Below, piece after piece: positions 60,031-64,000 of a stretch of DNA of 64,000 nt (the first letter of the stretch is position 1; each line of letters starts with the position of its first letter). Origin of the DNA: Sphingobacterium paludis (lineage in GTDB: Bacteria; Bacteroidota; Bacteroidia; Sphingobacteriales; Sphingobacteriaceae). The notes under the pieces were generated by a model. That model searched no databases. It had not been told where the DNA came from and was given only the letters and a program-made list of their open reading frames with translations. The translations under genes and the position numbers were made by a program. Where the stretch lies: the NCBI RefSeq assembly GCF_004364125.1, contig NZ_SNZV01000005.1, forward strand, positions 248,001-312,000, read 5' to 3'.

Positions 60031-60690
60031 TTATTTACCCGTTTGCCAATGCGGAGCATCTACCGGTTTGGACTCCGGCGATCCTTTTTGTCTCAAAAAT
60101 ATCGTCAGCAATACGATGGAGGCTACCGAAAGAAATTCGCTTTGCCAATTCTGGAAAGTTTCAAACCAAAAATGTGGTTCCCGTAAAAAGTAGCGCAAAC
60201 TGGCGGCTTGCTCTCCTGCGGCACGTCGCAGCTCATTAAAGTGACGCCAACTGCCATAGAGATGCAGGCTCCAACTGATAAGAAATAACAGCAAAAAAGC
60301 TATCGTTAATGAATGGCTGTATATATACAACCTCCAGCCGCCTTGGCGCACCGGGCCTGGGGCGTCAGGATGCGGCTTCGGAACTCTGTCGACTTCGGCC
60401 CTTCCATCAAGAGGCTTTGACTCTGCCGAACCAACCTGCCGCAGACTTATGGTCAGCACGACGTACAAAAACATCTGCAAAAATTCACTTTGAAAGTTCT
60501 CAAATGTCGCAGCAACAAAATGTCCTGTGCGCGCGTAATTCCAAATGCCGAGGGGTCTTGCGCCTTCCTCATCAAGCTCCGCATTGTTTACGAGCCATCC
60601 AAAATAAAACTGGGCTACTAATGCCAGTATAAACAAAACAGTAACTACGATCGAAAGCGAATTTCGCTGATACCAAGTCTTATTCATCAT
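60031..60690 (-). CDS. DUF6766-like membrane protein with internal repeat
   Basis: A 219-aa protein with four hydrophobic segments in two similar halves. Each half carries an SEFL block flanked by LT(I/V)xLRQxGSxESKP: first FENFQSEFLQMFLYVVLTI followed by LRQVGSAESKP, second FQNWQSEFLSVASIVLLTI followed by LRQKGSPESKP. The family DUF6766 is common in soil and plant-associated bacteria and of unknown function. The internal duplication is obvious from the two parallel motifs. Convergent with the DUF3891 gene. Confidence 0.8.
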   Translation of the reverse strand: MMNKTWYQRNSLSIVVTVLFILALVAQFYFGWLVNNAELDEEGARPLGIWNYARTGHFVAATFENFQSEFLQMFLYVVLTISLRQVGSAESKPLDGRAEVDRVPKPHPDAPGPVRQGGWRLYIYSHSLTIAFLLLFLISWSLHLYGSWRHFNELRRAAGEQAASLRYFLREPHFWFETFQNWQSEFLSVASIVLLTIFLRQKGSPESKPVDAPHWQTGK

Positions 60691-60785
60691 TCGTTCAATA
60701 AGCGTAAATTAAAAATAATGGCAACACATAAATTTCGGATAGCTTCGGAAAGTCATGAGCGACATCCCGAAGCCTAGCCCCGCAA

Positions 60786-61274
60786 CTACTTGCGCCGTAT
60801 TAGCATCCATACCCCGATGCTTACAGCTGCGACAGTGGCCACTTTGTTTATCAGTTTGCGCCTATCGTATTTCCAATATGCTTGATAGCCCCGCTCCTTC
60901 CATATATTGGGAAAGAATCCTGATTTTACATCTGCAATAACACCTTCCACTTCATTTATACGGTCTGCAAGTAGCAGCGGCAACCAGTGTCGGTATTTAG
61001 ACTCGCTATAGTGAAATGCGTATCTTCTCAAGTGCCCGCTTAATCCGGTGGGTGGTAGCGTGTCACCGAACACCGCAGGGTGTTCTGGCCGCTCATTCGA
61101 TCGTTGCACTTCTTTTGAAGTGGTTTGCTGCGCCGGCCGTTTCCAATCTGCTGATTTATCATCGGCGGCAATATCTCTCATGGGATAAACGGGATCGTTC
61201 TCCCAATCTGCATCTACGCCCCATCCGGGAATATGTGTAAATTGCTCTTTTAAATTTTCCTTCTCCATGATCAT
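60786..61274 (-). CDS. Hypothetical protein with C-terminal membrane anchor
   Basis: A 162-aa protein with a charged N-terminal half (HIPGWGVDADWENDPVYPM, then RPAQQTTSKEVQRSNERPEH) and a C-terminal hydrophobic segment (VATVAAVSIGVWMLI) ending RRK, a tail anchor. LRRYAFHYSESKYRHWLPLLLADRINEVEG in the middle is unusually aromatic. No domain recognised. Its start overlaps the stop of the alcohol dehydrogenase gene by one base (61274), so the two are coupled. Confidence 0.7.
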   Translation of the reverse strand: MIMEKENLKEQFTHIPGWGVDADWENDPVYPMRDIAADDKSADWKRPAQQTTSKEVQRSNERPEHPAVFGDTLPPTGLSGHLRRYAFHYSESKYRHWLPLLLADRINEVEGVIADVKSGFFPNIWKERGYQAYWKYDRRKLINKVATVAAVSIGVWMLIRRK

Positions 61275-62425
61275 TAGTTATTTGTGCTTGGAATAAGCAC
61301 GGGTTTAATACATTCATCCAGTTTTGCTGAAAACATTTGATAAGCTTCAGCAATATCTTCGAGTGCAAAGCGGTGTGTAATAATATCTTTCGGACTTAAG
61401 ACGCCTTTTCTCACATGATCCATTAATTTTGGCAGTAAACGTTTCACCGAAGTTTGGTTGGCGCGAATCGTAATTCCTTTGTTGACAACATTCCCGATAG
61501 GCACCAAATTATCGGTGGGGCCATATACACCAACCACGGAAACTATTCCGCCCTTTTTTACAGCGTTTATAGCCCAATGCAAGGCTGTTGCTGCTCCTGC
61601 CTGTAGCAAAAGTTTTTTGCCGGTTATGGTCTGCATAGCGTTACCACAGGCATCCGAACCAACCGCATCAATGCACACGTCTGCACCCAGCCAATCGGTA
61701 ATCCGCTTGATAAAGAGCACCGGATCATCCATACTCCGGAAATTATAAGCTTCGCATGCGGCATATTGGCGGACGAATTCCAGCCGGTACTCTAAGTGAT
61801 CTATGACGATGACGCGTGTAGCGCCAAATAGCCACGCGCAGCGTGCAGCCATAATGCCTACCGGCCCGGCACCAAACACCACAACGGTATCTCCTACTTT
61901 GATTCCACCCATCTCCGCCGCCTGATATCCAGTAGGCAACACGTCTGTGAGCAACAATGCGTCTTCATCATCCATATCTGACGGGATGATCGTAGGGCCA
62001 ACATCTGCGTAGGGCACCCTTACAAATTCGGCTTGTCCGCCATCAAAGCCACCTGCGATGTGGGAATAACCAAATATACCCCCTACAGCTGTTGCCATGG
62101 CATTTGATTCGTGGCAGTTCGCAAATAGCCCCTGTTTACAAAAATTACATCGGCCGCAGGCGATATTAAAGGGTACCAACACCTTATCGCCAACCTTTAC
62201 CTTTGTCACCCCCGTCCCCACCTCACGGACCACTCCGATAAACTCGTGACCGAATGTGCTACCAATGCGTGTATCAGGAACCATCCCATGATACAAATGC
62301 AAGTCTGAGCCACAAATACAAGCGCGAGTCACTTGTACGATAGCATCCTCCGGATGAAGTATCTTCGGCATGGGCTTTTCTTCGACTCTTACTCGGAAAG
62401 GCCCTCTATAGTTCATTGCTTTCAT
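61274..62425 (-). CDS. Zinc-dependent alcohol/formaldehyde dehydrogenase
   Basis: A 383-aa MDR-family dehydrogenase of the formaldehyde-dehydrogenase-like type. Catalytic zinc ligands are in CICGSDLHLYHG (Cys) and FGHEFIG (His-Glu). Structural zinc Cys residues are in ACGRCNFCKQGLFANC. The NAD fold has VVVFGAGPVGIMAARCA. These enzymes oxidise formaldehyde or long-chain alcohols and aldehydes. It is encoded between the FAD-Rieske gene (35-bp gap upstream) and the coupled tail-anchored protein, making a likely detoxification unit. Confidence 0.92.
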   Translation of the reverse strand: MKAMNYRGPFRVRVEEKPMPKILHPEDAIVQVTRACICGSDLHLYHGMVPDTRIGSTFGHEFIGVVREVGTGVTKVKVGDKVLVPFNIACGRCNFCKQGLFANCHESNAMATAVGGIFGYSHIAGGFDGGQAEFVRVPYADVGPTIIPSDMDDEDALLLTDVLPTGYQAAEMGGIKVGDTVVVFGAGPVGIMAARCAWLFGATRVIVIDHLEYRLEFVRQYAACEAYNFRSMDDPVLFIKRITDWLGADVCIDAVGSDACGNAMQTITGKKLLLQAGAATALHWAINAVKKGGIVSVVGVYGPTDNLVPIGNVVNKGITIRANQTSVKRLLPKLMDHVRKGVLSPKDIITHRFALEDIAEAYQMFSAKLDECIKPVLIPSTNN

Positions 62426-62460
62426 CTATCAATTATTTAATAAGTATATATTTGTTGTTT

Positions 62461-63990
62461 TTAAAGCTTGTCCAAGTCATGGCTAGCGAGGTGAACAACA
62501 GCAGGTCCTGTAAGCAACTCGCCATTTATTCCGTAGCGGGCGCCATGACAGGGGCAGTCCCAACTTTCTTCCGCATTATTCCATTTGACAATACACCCTG
62601 CATGCCGGCAAACCGGATCCACCGCGCTAATTGACCCCTCTTGATCTTTATAGATTCCAATCCGTTGGCCCTCATATTTGAGCACGGCGGCATCGCCTTT
62701 AGCCAGTTCCGCAAGACCTTCGATCTGATCCACCTCGAGGCGGTCTTTAATAAAATGTTTGAGAACGTCCGCATTCTCCATAACAAGATCTTTCACCGAT
62801 GAAAGAGGACCGAAACGTGTTGGCGAATAAAGTTCCCCAAATTCGCAGGTTCCTTTAAGAATGAGATCAGCGAGCATATGTCCTGAAAGAGAACCGAAGA
62901 TCATACCGTTGCCCCCGAAACCCGTAGCGATAAGCTCACGACCATCAGACTTACCCGGATAATAGCCGATGAAAGGCAATGCATCTTGGCTCTCGTAATA
63001 TTGAGACGACCATTCGTACAGCTTCTTCTTTGTATCAAACCTTGCCGTAACAAAGGCCTGTAGTTCCAAAAAGTTGAGATGCTCATTTCCATGGTGCGCT
63101 GTTTTATGATCCTGTCCGCCGACCAATAAAAAACGATGTCCACCCTGGACGACGGTTCTGAAATAATGAAAAGGATCTTTCATATCGTACAAAACCTTAT
63201 CGGGACACGCATTTGAATCTGCCAATTCCCAAAGCTGGAGATAGCTTCGATAGGGTGCGATTCGGAAATTCATAAGTTGGATACCCGGCGTTGTATGTGT
63301 GGCGTAGATAACCCTATCGGAGCGGAATACTCGGCCGTCGGCCGTCGTTACCGAAAGCCTACCCTCTTCACGCGTGACATGCTGCACTAAGGCCTGTGTC
63401 AGAATCCTTCCGCCCAAAGCTTCGAAGGCGCTGGCCATGCCTAATACATATTTCGTTGGATTGAAATGGCCCTGCTCAGCGAATTCTATCGCATATAGTG
63501 GTTTTACCGGTATAGCTAACTCATCAATTTCTTTGCATGAGATACCTAGCTGCACGATCGCCTCTTTTATTTTTTGAAGTTCTTTTTTTTCATCTTCGGT
63601 TGTAGCATACATCTGTCCATTACATTCAGTCAGATCACAATCGATGGCATATTTATCTACGTTGTAGTGAATCCATTCGATAGCTCTTCGGGTTGAATGC
63701 AATACATCTTTTGCCTTATCAAGACCATGCTGTTGTATAATATCCGAGTAAGGGGTATCCAATACGGTATTTAAATGAGCCGATGTGCCCCCGGTGGTAC
63801 CAAAGGCTATGGATTGGGCTTCCAGCACGCAACATAGCTGCCCCTGTTCCTGCAAAGCCAATGCGGCAGTTAGCCCCGTTATTCCGGCGCCTATTATAAG
63901 CACATCCACGTCCCCTGGGTCAGCAATACTGCCTAAGGTTCGATCTGGAACATCTTGCCAAATACTCCTATTCTTGCCATCTCTTTTCAT
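62461..63990 (-). CDS. FAD-dependent oxidoreductase with C-terminal Rieske domain
   Basis: A 509-aa two-domain enzyme. The N-terminal DAO-type FAD domain has VDVLIIGAGITGLTAALAL (dinucleotide binding), GGTSAHLNTVLD, GRVFRSDRVIYATH and ATGFGGNGMIFGSL. The C-terminal Rieske domain (about 420-500) has the 2Fe-2S motifs CRHAGC and CPCHGARYG. The pair suggests electron transfer from a substrate oxidised at FAD to an acceptor through the iron-sulfur centre. Adjacent to the alcohol dehydrogenase, likely the same detoxification unit. Substrate not inferable. Confidence 0.92.
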   Translation of the reverse strand: MKRDGKNRSIWQDVPDRTLGSIADPGDVDVLIIGAGITGLTAALALQEQGQLCCVLEAQSIAFGTTGGTSAHLNTVLDTPYSDIIQQHGLDKAKDVLHSTRRAIEWIHYNVDKYAIDCDLTECNGQMYATTEDEKKELQKIKEAIVQLGISCKEIDELAIPVKPLYAIEFAEQGHFNPTKYVLGMASAFEALGGRILTQALVQHVTREEGRLSVTTADGRVFRSDRVIYATHTTPGIQLMNFRIAPYRSYLQLWELADSNACPDKVLYDMKDPFHYFRTVVQGGHRFLLVGGQDHKTAHHGNEHLNFLELQAFVTARFDTKKKLYEWSSQYYESQDALPFIGYYPGKSDGRELIATGFGGNGMIFGSLSGHMLADLILKGTCEFGELYSPTRFGPLSSVKDLVMENADVLKHFIKDRLEVDQIEGLAELAKGDAAVLKYEGQRIGIYKDQEGSISAVDPVCRHAGCIVKWNNAEESWDCPCHGARYGINGELLTGPAVVHLASHDLDKL

Positions 63991-64000
63991 AATGTTTATC

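Noticed and set aside
1..64000. CRISPR arrays, integrase, transposase, rRNA or tRNA genes
   Set aside because: Looked for on both strands; no regular short-repeat array or family signature was seen.

Overview
The window comes from a member of the Bacteroidota, most likely a Sphingobacteriaceae relative (Sphingobacterium/Olivibacter/Pedobacter type). The signs are CTnDOT-type RteC and Exc (topoisomerase III) genes, DUF3945/DUF4099, DUF4142, DUF3891, DUF6766 and baeRF proteins, weak or absent Shine-Dalgarno sequences, and a Kdp locus with a truncated KdpD. The genus is inferred from gene content only. No rRNA, tRNA, CRISPR array, integrase or transposase gene was seen.

Region 1 (1-5.65 kb) is a tripartite RND efflux operon on the + strand: the 3' end of a TolC-like outer-membrane factor, a membrane-fusion protein, an HAE1-type pump and a tightly linked DUF6695-like protein. 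Region 2 (5.7-11.8 kb) is the regulatory and excision cassette of a CTnDOT-family integrative conjugative element: two divergent-age rteC homologues flank exc/topB, a DUF4099-DUF3945 protein and an excisionase-like HTH protein. No mob, tra or int genes accompany it here.

Region 3 (12.0-20.9 kb) is the standout. It is a three-gene, visibly AT-rich + strand operon encoding (A) a 1521-aa Mrr-like PD-(D/E)XK nuclease fused to a STAND NTPase and a long helical-repeat tail, (B) a 918-aa DUF4297/Cap4-like nuclease fused to helical repeats without an NTPase, and (C) a 468-aa HEPN protein with an intact R-X4-H motif. It looks like an Avs-related antiphage system that combines two DNA-nuclease-like effectors with one RNase-like effector. 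I cannot match it to a named system. It is followed by a 137-bp tandem repeat carrying intrinsic terminators, which may mark an island edge.

Region 4 (21.7-24.1 kb) holds accessory genes: an AraC regulator with an alpha/beta-hydrolase lipoprotein, and a DUF6273 protein. Region 5 (24.7-45.8 kb) is a chromosomal stress and signalling island: a NarL-type two-component pair, an orphan ECF sigma factor, an SDR oxidoreductase, a bacteriophytochrome kinase, baeRF, fused trehalose-phosphate synthase/phosphatase (OtsA-OtsB), a GH15 hydrolase, a Rho_N-like protein with topoisomerase IB, DUF4142, a DJ-1/PfpI protein, a PNPOx-like general stress protein, several small hypotheticals, a PAS kinase closely resembling the phytochrome kinase core, and a TetR regulator.

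Region 6 (46-56.2 kb, - strand) is a complete kdpFABC potassium uptake locus with a porin. Its control genes are unusual: a truncated KdpD (KdpD + USP domains only), a separate HAMP-PAS histidine kinase, and an NtrC-type sigma-54 activator in place of KdpE. Region 7 (56.3-64 kb) continues the stress theme with small membrane and charged proteins, CinA, DUF3891, DUF6766, a zinc alcohol/formaldehyde dehydrogenase and a FAD-Rieske oxidoreductase. Regions 5-7 together read as an osmotic, desiccation and oxidative stress programme: trehalose, potassium uptake, DNA topology, detoxification and light/redox sensing.
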